Positions 10,600-21,587 are shown, counted from the stretch's first letter. The stretch: 30,042 bases of DNA from Rhizophagus sp. LPA8_4_AMF (GCA_021464525.1 JADRCO010000593.1:1-30042), one strand, 5' to 3'. A program made the numbers and translations. The notes: generated by a model not told the origin, from the sequence alone.

Positions 10600-10888
10600 T
10601 CCCAATAAAAAAATTTCTGTGGGTAGATAGATAGTTGCTACAGCTGCAATCTTCCCTGATTCTTTGATTGTTTCTACAACGTTCTAAACAAAGAGAAGAA
10701 AAAAAATTTTATTTAATATGAAAAAAAATAATTTGCAAGACAAACTTCTTACCTGAGATATTAAAAACTTGGTAGGTTAACGAGTACCACCGAAAACATA
10801 TATTTCGTCCTTGATTTTGTTCCATTATAGGGAACCTAGGAGGGCGATCTAATGGAATCCATTGAAAACCGTCACATGGCAAAAAATG
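10600..10888 (-). pseudogene. Unrecognised coding remnant (doubtful)
   Basis: On the minus strand an open stretch from 10888 to 10753 reads F-Q-W-I-P-L-D-R-P-P-R-F-P and ends at a GTAAGA donor-like site. After a T-rich stretch ending TTTAG, a second open stretch begins with N-V-V-E-T-I-K-E-S-G-K-I-A-A-V-A-T. An alternative frame contains D-E-I-Y-V-F-G-G-T-R, which looks like one kelch blade, followed by a stop. The W-I-P-x-D-R phrase also recalls the region before the kinase domain in Rhizophagus-type kinases. No single frame joins these pieces, so this is at best a decayed exon pair of unknown origin. Confidence 0.2.
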
Positions 10889-12012
10889 TCAAGAGACGTA
10901 TGTATTTTTGAATTATAAAGTTGGATTTATTAAAAAAAAATCAGGAAAAGGTTACTACATTTCTACTAGCAAGAAGATAAGTACTAATTTATAACAAAAC
11001 TTGTAAAATTTTTTACGTTAATAGTTTGCATGGTTTACCTTTATACAAAGGAGCATTAAAGAGAGTATTAAAGACCTCACAAAAGGAGTATTAGACCTTC
11101 ACAAGTCACCGCCGTGAAAAGAGTATCATCAATTCAACTATCATATAATACTGTACGTATTTAATACTTTGTATATTTTCAAAATAAATTGACAAAAGAA
11201 AATTCAAATCAAGCAATAGTTATAAAAAAAAATAGAGAAAAGAAATGAATATTTCTTTTTTTTAAAAAAAAATTTTAACAGATACGCTGATATCGTCAAG
11301 GATCTGTGGGACAACGTGTGGCTTTCCTAAGATTTAATTATTAAACTCGTATTTTTTTTTTTGTAAATTCAATTAATAAATTGATAGCCAATCCGTTGAT
11401 AGCGCGCGTGAAATGCAATTTCATGGAATAGCCGACTAAGCTGTCGACCTGATCTAATCGGTTGTAAATTCGGAATTCAATAACTGGCTAAAAGTTCCGG
11501 ACTTTATAACAAGTACGACAATGGAAAATTTTTTTTGGTACTGTGTATCGGTTTCAAAGTTGTGATACCTTCAATGAGTTATGAGTACAAACTTTTTTTG
11601 AAAAAAAAAAAAAAAAAAATTATTTATATATATTAAATTATTTACTGATTAGAATATGAGATTCTTTTGAGATCAATAGTAATAGGAAAATTGAAGTGAT
11701 AGACACATTTTCTTCAGTCTACATTTGGTTAAGAATTTTTAATTACAAAAAGAAAAACGATAAAGGATAATATCATCCTAATTTAAAAATTACCATATAT
11801 TTATTAGATTTATTGGATTTGTTGTACAGTATTAATAAAAAATTTATTTTAATTTAAGAAATACTTTGAAATAATATTATTCGATGTGGAATATCTTTTT
11901 TTTTAGTTGAAAAACATTTTTAGTATTGCAATAGGTCACCCCTTAGGGATTTCCCTCTACGTTATCGCAAAACTATCTAGAGATTAGCCTCGCAGAATTG
12001 ACCATTTATGAA

Positions 12013-12228
12013 TCTATCACTACACGAGGTATCATATCCTTACCATAGCAATCTCTTTTTTGACTAACAACGCATTGCTTACCCCTACGAATGTTTAATT
12101 CTGAAGGCTAACTTGGTTAACTGATTTCCCTCGTGACTAATTGCAATCTCCGTACGTCATTAGAAAATCCACCGAGCAGTATATCTAGGCACTTACTAAA
12201 TGTCATTATCAGTCTATCACTACACGAG
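12013..12228. repeat. Direct repeat, 16-bp core copies spaced exactly 200 bp
   Basis: TCTATCACTACACGAG occurs at 12013-12028 and 12213-12228. After each copy a weaker similarity continues (TTACC, then AATCTCTTT), suggesting two diverged units of a 200-bp direct repeat. The nature of the repeat is unknown. Confidence 0.65.
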
Positions 12229-12611
12229 TTAGTGAGTTACCATTTAAATCTCTTTCGAGGGACCACTTTTTCAAGTAAAAAGTTCTGATTCTATGTTTAA
12301 CCCAATCTAATAGGTCTGATTCAACCTACTGTAATAAGTCTATGTTTAACAAAATTCCAACCTAACTGTATAAGACTCTGTATAAGTATCTCCTCATCAA
12401 CTTCTCGTCTCCTCCCCCAACTCGTGAGAGGTCACATAAATTTTATAGTATTAATCAGTGATGTAATTTGAGTTCGCGCAGTAGGCGCAGCGTACAGTAC
12501 ATTACTTTTATTTCCCGCGTATTTCGTTGAAAATATTAGGCGGCATTTTTCTTAGTAGCGCCTATTATTATTTTAATCTAATATATAAAGTGCATATGAA
12601 ATTAGTAGGTT

Positions 12612-12641
12612 GCGCATATGAATTATATTAATGATATGCGC
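12612..12641. repeat. Inverted repeat GCGCATAT / ATATGCGC
   Basis: Two 8-base complementary arms flank an AT-only spacer of 14 bases. It lies in a patch (12470-12650) where GCGC, GGCGC and GCGCC words recur, unusual for this AT-rich region. Confidence 0.6.
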
Positions 12642-12718
12642 TTTGCGCGTATAAGAATCTTTTGAATTTATAACACTGGTATTAATACGTTAAAATTTGT
12701 TGTTAGAATTGAAAGTTT

Positions 12719-12739
12719 TTATTATTATTATTATTATTA
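12719..12739. repeat. ATT trinucleotide microsatellite
   Basis: About seven uninterrupted copies of a 3-base ATT unit, followed by poly-A. It lies in the 3' flank of the glycosyltransferase gene. Confidence 0.9.
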
Positions 12740-12871
12740 AAAAAAAAAACCTTTTATGTTGTTTACATTTATACATATATATATTTTTTACATACTGTAT
12801 ACTGGATATATTTATATATCATACATACATCAACTTTATTTTAACTAGCTAAAACCTAATATTTATTAAAC

Positions 12872-14909
12872 TTAAAATGGTAAAATTATTTCATCATCAG
12901 GAGACTTTTCCAACATTGCAACCTTTCTTATACCACCAAGTACGGGATCAGCAGGACAACCTTCTTCAGGAGCATAATGCACGATATAATCACCACGAAC
13001 GTACCTATCAGGAAAAGTATTTATCGTGTGATCATCTCCATTCAAATACAAAACCTAAATTAAAATAAAATATGTAAGAATTAATTAACTTTCCTTAAAA
13101 AGAATTATCATTATATAAGGGTTACTCACATTTGGTTTCCAATTTGGTTGTTTAATAGCATCACGCATAGCTTGTTGTTCTTTCATACCACGATAAGCAC
13201 GATCCCTTCTTGATTGTATACCATTCCTAATAAAGTCTCTAGCCCAATCACTATTTCTGATTAAGAAGACGCCAGCATTAATCATATCATCACCAACAGG
13301 TCTTGCGACAATAAAATTAATTTTTTCAAATTCTTTTTTTCCTCCAACTTTTTCTTCACACATCTTTAATAAATCTTCAATAGGAAGAGTTCTATTAACA
13401 AAAATAGCATCCATATCTAACCAAATTAACCATTCATAATAAGGTAAAACTTTTTCTACTGCATCAATTTTACCCCAAACTTCTTTTCTCTTTCGTAATA
13501 ATTGTTGTACAAATTCTGTTGAACGAGCCACGAAAGCGTAACCATGTTTTTCGGCATATTCACGTTTATTATCTGCAGAAATAGGTGCAGCTTCTAACAT
13601 ACAATTGTCCCTATATAAGAAACTACTTGTCATTACAGCTATATTTGATCTTAATTTACTTGTATTCTTTGAATACATTTCAATATCTGAACGAACTTTA
13701 CAAGGAATTACCGTTGAAATATTAAGTTTATCCTTAATCTTTCTAACTTCCCAATCTTGATAAATATGACCTATAGCTATAATACAATTTACGCAAGGAA
13801 TACTTTTAATAGAATTTGGCCATTCAACTATACTTAATGGATCATTAATTAAAATCAAATCATCAGGAATTTTTTCATTTGGATGATTTAAATGATAATA
13901 ATAAAATCTTGATATAACACTAGTATAATTCTTTGAATGATGATTTGAATGATCAAGAATTGGTTTTATGGTAGATGATCCTAATATAACTGCCATACTA
14001 TCCGTTAAATTAGTTGTGAATGATCCCCATACCATCTTATTCGGATTTGAAATTGTTTGATTGGCAATCGTCAAAGAAGAAATTTTATCTTGAAGTTTTT
14101 CGAGATTTATCATAGTGTATACATCGATCAATACTAAATGATCGAATGTCATACATGTATCTCGTAATAATTGGGACTAAAAAAAAAAAAAAAAAGATTT
14201 ATGGTGAGTTTAATGATTTATTATATGTAAAAATTATTATACGTAAAATTATTCTACGTAAAATCGTTATACGTAAAATTATTCTACGTAAAATCGTTAT
14301 ACGTAAAATTATTATACGTAAAATCGTTATACGTAAAATTATTATACGTAAAAATGATTACACGTAACACGTAACGCTATAACTTACATATTTGAGCATT
14401 GATTGTTCCCAATCATCATCACCTTTAGGAGAAATTTCTTCAATATCATTATATTCCATCTTTTCAGATAAAAAGTTTCTAAAACCTTCATCATCAACAG
14501 GTTTTTTTTTCTTTACCAAAAATTTATAAAAAATTTTTGAAGTATCTTGTTTCATACAAGGAACCAAATTATCAGTTATACCAAATAATTCTTCCCTCAT
14601 TAACATACGTTTTTCAACATTTTCCATTTCCGAAGAAATGAATAACATCATTTTATAATGTGGACATTTTGGATTTTGTATAAAAGTATTATCATCATTA
14701 TCAGGAAGAGGGGAAGCATTCCCATCATTGTCTACGAAAGGAAGATTATCATTTTCATTAAATCTGGTATAATATGGTATAGCAAATAAAAATATTACAA
14801 ATGTAGCTATTAATAAAGGTAATAATTTTATTTTACGAAATTGATATTTTGCGCAATCTAAAAAATAATTTGATTGTCCTTCCATATTCATTATCATTGA
14901 ATTTTTCAT
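12872..14909 (-). CDS. GT34-family (GMA12/MNN10-type) glycosyltransferase, three exons
   Basis: Exon 1 is 14909-14388, exon 2 14176-13130, exon 3 13054-12872; the introns are 14177-14387 (211 nt) and 13055-13129 (75 nt), both GT-AG and phase 0. The protein is 583 residues. A short basic cytosolic tail precedes a membrane anchor at about 29-46, the type II layout of Golgi transferases. The GT34 core starts near residue 352: N-K-R-E-Y-A-E-K-H-G-Y-A-F-V (377-390), then V-W-G-K-I-D-A-V ... W-L-I-W-L-D-M-D-A with the metal-binding D-x-D at 428-430, N-A-G-V-F-L-I-R-N, and the C-terminal F-P-D-R-Y-V-R-G-D-Y-I-V-H-Y-A-P. The family transfers galactose, mannose or xylose from nucleotide sugars onto glycans; the exact sugar cannot be read. 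Residues 85-185 recall GT31 transferases, so the protein is longer than yeast Mnn10. Met 5, 7 or 9 are possible starts. Confidence 0.9.
14225..14370. repeat. 15-bp minisatellite inside intron 1 of the GT34 gene
   Basis: About nine copies of a 15-base unit, alternating TACGTAAAATTATTA/C and TACGTAAAATCGTTA, so that a 30-base higher-order unit is visible. Each unit contains the palindrome TACGTA. The array occupies most of the 211-nt intron, explaining why that intron is two to three times longer than the others in the window. Confidence 0.9.
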
Positions 14910-16245
14910 TTCTTTTTTTTTTTTAGAAAAAAAAAAAAAAAAAAAGAAAAAATTAAAATTAAGTAGAAAAAAAAAAACTTATTATTAAAAAAATGGTTTT
15001 TTTTTTTTAAGGTTTTTTTTCAATATCATTATTGTTATTTATATTTTAGAATCTTGTATAGAAACATGTATTGATATGTATAGATAATGTAAGAAAAATG
15101 TAAAAGAGGTGAAATGTAATATCTGTACTACATTAATATTTTTTTTATATGGGATATATAAGATAAACGATACGGTTATTTTTTAGTCCCATTCAAAAAT
15201 CAACTTCCCGAAAAAAAATAAAAATAATATTCATTAAAAAAGGTTTGGTTAGAATTCTTCTTGAATGGAAATGTATTACAACATAATCAATTATTTATTT
15301 TCTTCATTGAGTAAATAAGTGTAATAAAAATATTACGGAATCACACATTTAGTTCAGCCTCCGTTTAAATAAATAACAGAAAAGTTATTTTTAGAAAGTA
15401 TGGGAAATATATTTACCTTTTTTGCTTTATTTTGGCATTTGATGTGACAAAACAAATCCCTTTAAAAGAAAAATCGTGCGACATAATAAATTAAATATAT
15501 AGTTCAAAAACTTCGTGCGAAAAGAAAAAAAAAGAAAAAAAGATAATAAAAACTTATGTAACTTAATAATTTTCAGAAATGAATCTATCCCAACTTCAGA
15601 GATGAAAACATATTATAAAATTATTTAAAAATATATTTAATCATTTCAAAGTAATCAGGTAATTTTGACAATATCTGATATGGAAATTATGAAGTCAGAT
15701 AATTAATATAGATTAATATACGGTCTTATGAAGAAGATCTTATAGATGATCCAACCTTTACATCAAAATGCATCTACAATTTGAGCGAATTGAGCTTAAC
15801 CTGAACTTCCAATTCTTAAAAATGATACTAATTTATTTCTATCGCTCCTTAATTCGATAACGATAATGAATTTAAAATTAATTTATTATAGCTATTATAA
15901 CGAAATGACACAATTGGTCAGATCTTTTTGCATCATTTATGATATTTTGAGTTATTTTTAAGATTTATGTCGTGTCGGGCATGTAGACGTGCAGATTTAT
16001 ATTACACAAACTCGGTATACGGATATTTGTAAACCCGGAGCAACGGTTGTAGGAGTTGTAAGTCCGATGTTGGTCATTTTGATTGGGCCTATCTATCGGA
16101 AATCGGAATTAATGAGAGGGGATATTAATGAAAGATGGCAAATACTAATGAAAGATGGTGAAAGGATTAGATAATTATCAAGAATCAAGTGCAAATGAAT
16201 ATAACACCAGTACAAATATGTAATAAATATAAAATACCGTATGCT
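14910..16245. other. 5' flank of the GT34 gene and gene-poor region
   Basis: Long poly-A and poly-T runs lie just upstream of the minus-strand start at 14909. Beyond them I see nothing coding. The small plus-strand frame at 15989-16174 has more balanced composition but no recognisable motif and no flanking splice sites that extend it. Confidence 0.4.
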
Positions 16246-16571
16246 GTACATACTAGGGTTGCAGACATTTCTTTTGCCAAGGGTAGTTACCTTATGACAT
16301 ACGTCACGGTCAAGATACAACATATGCTGTAACACACGAAAAAATTTTTTTTTCATATTAAACCTACTTGTAATGATCAATTACTACAGTAATTATCACA
16401 CTTAATTTTGGCTAAAAGTACAATTTGGCCAGAGTTAAAATTAAAATTACTACCTTACTACCTCATACGTCAATACGGCAAAATATTTGAAAAGTAGTAT
16501 CCCCTTACTACATTGACATATTGATGTATAAGGTAACTGCCTTAAGATATGTCTGCAACCTTAGTACATAC
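16246..16571. mobile_element. Non-autonomous hAT-type MITE with perfect 8-bp target-site duplication
   Basis: The element spans 16254-16563 (310 bp). The outer 15 bases TAGGGTTGCAGACAT at the left and TAAGGTTGCAGACAT (reverse complement of the right end) match except for one base, and weaker terminal similarity continues for about 50 bases (both ends contain GTTACCTTAT). The octamer GTACATAC flanks it exactly at 16246-16253 and 16564-16571. An 8-bp duplication and TIRs beginning TA(G/A)GG are the signature of the hAT superfamily. There is no coding capacity. The intact duplication implies a fairly recent insertion. Confidence 0.9.
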
Positions 16572-16589
16572 TGCAAATTAACAAAATCT

Positions 16590-16757
16590 AAAACCCAAAT
16601 AAATCGAAATACCTAAGTCCAAAATAAATTGAAATATCAAAATTATAAATTCTAAATCCCAAATAAATTGAAATATCAAAATTATAAATCCTAAATCCCA
16701 ATAAATTCAAATACAATTCTAAATTCCAAATTCCCATATAAATCGAAATACATAAAG
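16590..16757. repeat. 39-bp tandem repeat, degenerate
   Basis: Units of the form CCCAAATAAATTGAAATA plus TCAAAATTATAAATTCTAAAT recur with a 39-base period around 16620-16700, and shorter or diverged copies flank them on both sides. It starts about 20 bp after the MITE's right target-site copy. Confidence 0.8.
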
Positions 16758-17689
16758 TCATTTTCAGCTCGCTCGTTTCACTTTATAATAATTTTTTTCG
16801 TACAGTGGTACGATCAGATCATCGAAACTTTAATCTTACTAACCTTTCATTAATGCTTTTACCATTTCATATCTTTTTCTAGTACGCTGCGCCATATATC
16901 ACGTGAAGTCAATCCAAGAAATATTAACTATAGTGTTTTAAGCGAATTTCTTCTTATTCTGTAGTGCAAGTAAAACCCTACTTTTCCACTTATCCCTTAA
17001 AAGTCTTTTTATTAATTCCGGCTATATTTAGTCACAATACTATATTAGATTTCTAAATAAAGTCATAAATGCTGATTAGATTGTTATCCATAAAAAAATT
17101 ATTATAGGTTTGACAAGATTATTCTGTAATTAAAAAAAATTTCATTTGCTGACCAATATTTTTTTTTATTATTGTGTCAAATTTTAAAGTAATATGGCGA
17201 CAACTTACCAAAAATAACGTCCAATTAATGATTTCAACGTATGGTGTGACCAGAATAATTCTACAAAACCTACTGTGTAAAAAATGCAACTGGCCGTGCA
17301 TTTGGCAGAGTATTGGCCGAGACACAGTTAAAGACAAATGATCCCAAAAAAGGTGTCTGCTTGGTAGCATCTCTTAAATGATTTTTATTAGATCTTTCCA
17401 ATATTGTTTAGTCCTTTTGAACAACAATAGATAAAACTCACCTGAAAATCATTCACGTGCTTGTATTCGTTAAAAATATTAATGGATTTGTTGAATATAG
17501 CTACACATAAAACTACACGGGATATCCTTTTTTAAATATGAAATATAATTAGTAAATTAACGATTGAATTAAAGATTGAATTAAAAATTGAATTAAAGAT
17601 TAATTAAAGAAAACAATATTTAAGAGACAATTTACGTACCGGTATCGGTCATGTAAAGAATTCATGTATTCTTGACAATAGTAAATAAT
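16758..17689. other. Gene-poor region
   Basis: No supported gene. Around 17190-17375 the composition is more gene-like and several frames are open for 30-47 codons, one reading A-T-G-R-A-F-G-R-V-L-A-E-T-Q-L-K, but frames shift and stop, so at most this is an unassigned relic. Near 17555-17610 a short GATTGAATTAAA repetition occurs in four imperfect copies. Confidence 0.35.
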
Positions 17690-18045
17690 ATTTTTAGAAA
17701 CTTTACAAAGTATTATCTTTTAAAAATGTTATGGAGTATTATCTTTTGAAAACGTCACGAGCATTGTCTTTTGAAAACGTCACGCAGTATTGTCTTTTGA
17801 AAACGTCACGGAATATTATCTTTTGAAAACGTCACGCAGTATTGTCTTTTGAAAGCGTCACGGAATATTGTCTTTTACAGAATTACAGAATATTGTCTTG
17901 GAAATATCACATTCTACAGAATATGAAACGTCATGGAGTATTATCATGTTGGAAACGTCAAAAATATTGCCTTTTTAAACCGTCATAATCATCGCCTTTT
18001 TGAAACGTTATAAAGCATTGTCTTTTTTGAAAACGGCACAAATTT
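17690..18045. repeat. 26-bp minisatellite (TATTGTCTTTTGAAAACGTCACG unit)
   Basis: At least a dozen copies of a unit reading roughly AGTATTGTCTTTTGAAAACG followed by TCACGC. The central copies (17760-17870) are nearly identical with an exact 26-base period, while outer copies are diverged and variable in length. Alternating CACGCAGTATTG and CACGGAATATT variants suggest a 52-base higher-order unit. No coding frame runs through it. Confidence 0.9.
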
Positions 18046-19600
18046 TTTCCTTCTATTAATTATTAAAAATTAATTATGCTTCATGGAATAATATTATTTT
18101 CTATCGATAAATATAAGGTACGCGAACTTGAACGCACGCATACAACTTTAAGTGTATTAAATAATATAAAATATTTTAAAAATTGTCTTTAATAATAATA
18201 CTAACAATATCAAAAATGCTCATAAAAAAAAAGTAAATATAAACAATAAAAAAGAAAAAAGAAAAATATCGAATTAAAAAGTCGTGAAAATCAACATATA
18301 TTCGGATATTCAAAACTCCAATTTGGTATTTATCAAACACTTTCAAACGGAAAACTTCATTAAACCGGATAAAAGAAGAAAAAAGTATCATGTGATAATA
18401 ATATTTTGTATTAATTACCTAAATTTATTATTTATCAATTTTTGGATAGTAAAAATGAAAATGGTAAGTTTGAAGAACGCCAAAAAAATTTAAATGATAA
18501 TGATTATCATTCTTTGTACAAGTAAATCAGTAAAGACAAAAAAAGTAAAACATTTGACCCTAAACTAATGTCGACATTCTTATGGAATGTTGATCTTTAA
18601 TGAACATCTACAAATAACCAATTAAATTGACTCTTTCCTTTCCCTGTTCTTTTATATTAAAACATTAACATTTCCAATTTTGATTTTAAATGAAATCGTT
18701 CTAGAATCAATCCAATTTAATCCGATTAATATATTAAATTTGACATTTTTTAAATTCTTGCAGTTTTTCTTTAAAAAAAAAAAAAGTAATAATAATAAAT
18801 AAAATAATTATTATTTTTTTTTTTTGACGCATAATCCTTGGCAAATAATTTTTTGCCTAAGGAGAAAAAAGTGTAATTATACTTAATTTGATCATTCATT
18901 TAGAAGAAAATAACCAGTCAAAATAATTTTGTCGGGGAAGTGCTATCTTATTTGGAAATCATTTATTTATTTGGGTAGACACATAATAATTGTTGTGTAT
19001 TTTGAAACAAAGAAAAACAAAATAAACAAAAAAAAAGAAAAAAAAATATGTCATTTTTATTTTTGTTCATTTACTTTCTCATAAAAGGTCAATTTGCGTT
19101 TTTTTTTTAGTATTTTTTTTTTTTTGCGCCATAATAGAAAATATTTACTTCGAATATTTAATAATGTTTATGTAATGAATAATATTTCACACATTAACTT
19201 ACCTTTCTCAATCGGAATTTACGGAATTGCGGAAAGTAAATAAAAATAAACCAAATAAGCTATTTTATGATTTTAATATCATGCTGATATATGTAGCTTT
19301 ATGTAAATGTTCAAACTCTTTTTAATTTAATTTCCATTTTTGGTCATGGGGCGTTTCTGTTAGTGTTTCGAAATGTAAATAACGGGGTATCGTACTTTTA
19401 AAAAAATTTACTTATAAAAATCGTCGTTTTTTTTTGGGTTGTTTTATTATGCTTAAATTTGTTTTTGTTTTAAAGTTTCTTTGAAAGAAATTTTTTTTTA
19501 AAAAAAAAAAAATATAATAATAGTAACAACTATAATTAAAAAAAAATAAACCTTTTTTTTTCTTTATTTAAAAAAAAAAAAAAATAATCGTAAAAGAAAA
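18046..19600. other. Gene-poor AT-rich region upstream of the 19601 gene
   Basis: Nothing coding is supported; the open frames at 18176-18493 are AT-driven. A hairpin with a one-base bulge (CCTTGGCAAA ... TTTTGCCTAAGG) lies at 18836-18862. From 19430 on, long poly-A and poly-T runs mark the probable promoter and leader of the gene at 19601. Confidence 0.4.
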
Positions 19601-20734
19601 ATGCATGCAACTACCGTACTTGAAGATAAAGTTCCCGAAGATAAAGTTTTATACGAATTGAAAGAACAAAATCAAGTCACATTTAGAGTAAGTAAATAAT
19701 CTCTTTTAGGAAAAAATAAATAATATTATTTGTTATTCTTAAAATAAATAATTAATAAATTATATACAATATAGCTCATCAAGGTATTCACGAATAATGA
19801 CGATGACACTGATGAAGATTCACCTCACGCTTACGATTCCAAAAGTAAAAAAAATGTAATGGATGATAAATCACACACCCAATTATTTTATAACACAACT
19901 GACAAATCATCATTATCAAATTGTACCCCGTCATATCGTCGAACTATTTATAGACCAAATAATAAGGTTGATAATTTATATTGGTATGGTGAAGCCCTTA
20001 AAACGGTTAAATCTACCACCGCTTTATGGACAATTGACCAGGCTAAAATAAAAAAATCCAAAGTTTTTGGAAGGATTAAAAGACCAAGAGTATTTTCTAT
20101 CAATAATGCTGAATTAGGAAGTCATTCAGTATTCGAATATGGTAGTAGTGAACATGAACCAAAAGGTTATTCCGGTGAAGTTACAACTCCATTCGATGAA
20201 TCTAGCATACAAAGATATAGATGGGTTAGGTATAAGGATGGTTCTAGATGGGTATTCATCGCTAGAAATGATCCAAATACACCTTTGGTTGAATTTCGTA
20301 AAACCGCTTTCGAAAATGAATATGACATCGTGTTCTTAGAATCTTCTCCATTAGGTTGGAGTTTTAGAAGTTTCTCGTCACCTAATACAAATTCTGTTGA
20401 TTTGAATCAATCGACTCAATTTACGGGAAGGTATCCTTCAGTTTTTTCCAATCCTTCAACATATCGATCGTCCACTACCTCAGGTTTTCTTTCTAATCGG
20501 GAATCATCATTTTCTGATATTTCTAATAATGGGAATTATAATAATAATGATAAGAATTCAAAAATATTTTCAACTTATTCTGATAGTAAATTTACTACTG
20601 CGTTAAAAAATTTATCAAAATTAGATTCCAAAATAGATACTGAAAGGTATTGGCAAGAATTCGTTTTAGCTTCTACTGTTGTTATTCAAGAAGAAGTTAA
20701 TTCAAATAAAAGAAGATTATGGAAGAAAAAGTAA
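19601..20734 (+). CDS. Conserved-looking protein of unknown function (two exons)
   Basis: Exon 1 is 19601-19687, intron 19688-19774 (GTAAGT...ATATAG, 87 nt, phase 0) and exon 2 is 19775-20734, giving 348 residues. The exon-1 ATG is preferred over the ATG at 19859 because the first exon, donor and acceptor are clean and the joined frame is continuous. Residues 1-70 are acidic and polar. Residues about 85-240 look like a compact beta-rich domain with many aromatic residues (D-N-L-Y-W-Y-G-E, A-L-W-T-I-D-Q, Y-R-W-V-R-Y-K-D-G-S-R-W-V-F-I-A-R). Residues 240-315 are Ser/Asn-rich and probably disordered; the C-terminus is helical and basic (K-R-R-L-W-K-K-K). No signal peptide or membrane segment. I do not recognise the family; a membrane- or lipid-associated beta fold is conceivable but not shown. 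Confidence 0.75.
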
Positions 20735-21530
20735 AAGGATAAAAAACAAAAGACAAAAAAAGATATATATATTTACTGTGTATATATATATATATATATA
20801 ATTACTTACATACATAAACCCCTAAAAATTTTCCCTCCTTGTATAAAAAATTTATATTTTTTTTTTTTTCATTCATATTGTATAAATATCATATTTTTTT
20901 TTTTTTTGTTTATTTATTTATTTATTATTTGTTTATTCGTTATTTTCATTCTCCCTTTTTTTTTCTCTTTCTTCCTTTTGTAAAATATCTTATATTCATA
21001 AAACGATCTTGTAGCATACACGTATTAATAAAAGATTTACATTTTATTGATTATTTGATTTTAACTAATTGTGGCTAATTTCGAATTGATTCCTATTAAA
21101 GTTAGTTTAAATCAGCCAGAATTGAATAAGCTTGGGTTCAATAGCCCTAATGGGAATTTAAATTTAATAGATTATGAAATTTACCCCCTTCCCCCCTTCT
21201 CCCCACCTCTCCCCAAAAAAAAAAAAATAAAATCATACCCCGTGACTTCCTTTTATTTACGATCATGCGATCATCATGCATAAATGTATTGTTAAAAGAA
21301 CAAAGTGAAAATCTCGACACATTGATGTTAGTAAAGCACAAGTTAAAACTTTTTTTTCGAAATGGATATAATTATTTCCATATAAATATTTATAGTTGGG
21401 AATTGGATACAAAGAAAAAAAATTTTTTTACAAAGTATAAAAGATGTGAAAAAATTTTTTTTTTCTTTTTTTCTTTTTTTTCAACAGTTTTTATACACAA
21501 GTTATACCCTTATTTCTTTTTTTTTTTTTA

Positions 21531-21587
<57 letters not shown>

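Larger units (their letters stand above)
10216..12871. other. Gene-poor region with scattered repeats
   Basis: No confident gene. It holds an exact 16-bp tandem duplication (10485-10516), a doubtful minus-strand coding remnant (10600-10888), a 16-bp direct repeat with copies 200 bp apart (12013 and 12213), a GC-richer patch with inverted GCGC motifs (12470-12645) and an ATT microsatellite (12719-12739). The final 100 bases are the 3' flank of the glycosyltransferase gene on the minus strand. Confidence 0.4.

Noticed and set aside
14146-14367. Plus-strand frame rich in I-R-K-I repeats as a small repeat protein
   Set aside because: It is the translation of the 15-bp minisatellite inside an intron of the minus-strand glycosyltransferase gene.
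17690-18045. CRISPR array
   Set aside because: The 26-bp units follow each other without unique spacers, and the genome is eukaryotic; it is a minisatellite.
21130-21150. GGGTTCAATAGCC as a tRNA B box
   Set aside because: No matching A box, acceptor stem or cloverleaf could be formed around it; no tRNA gene was found anywhere in the window.
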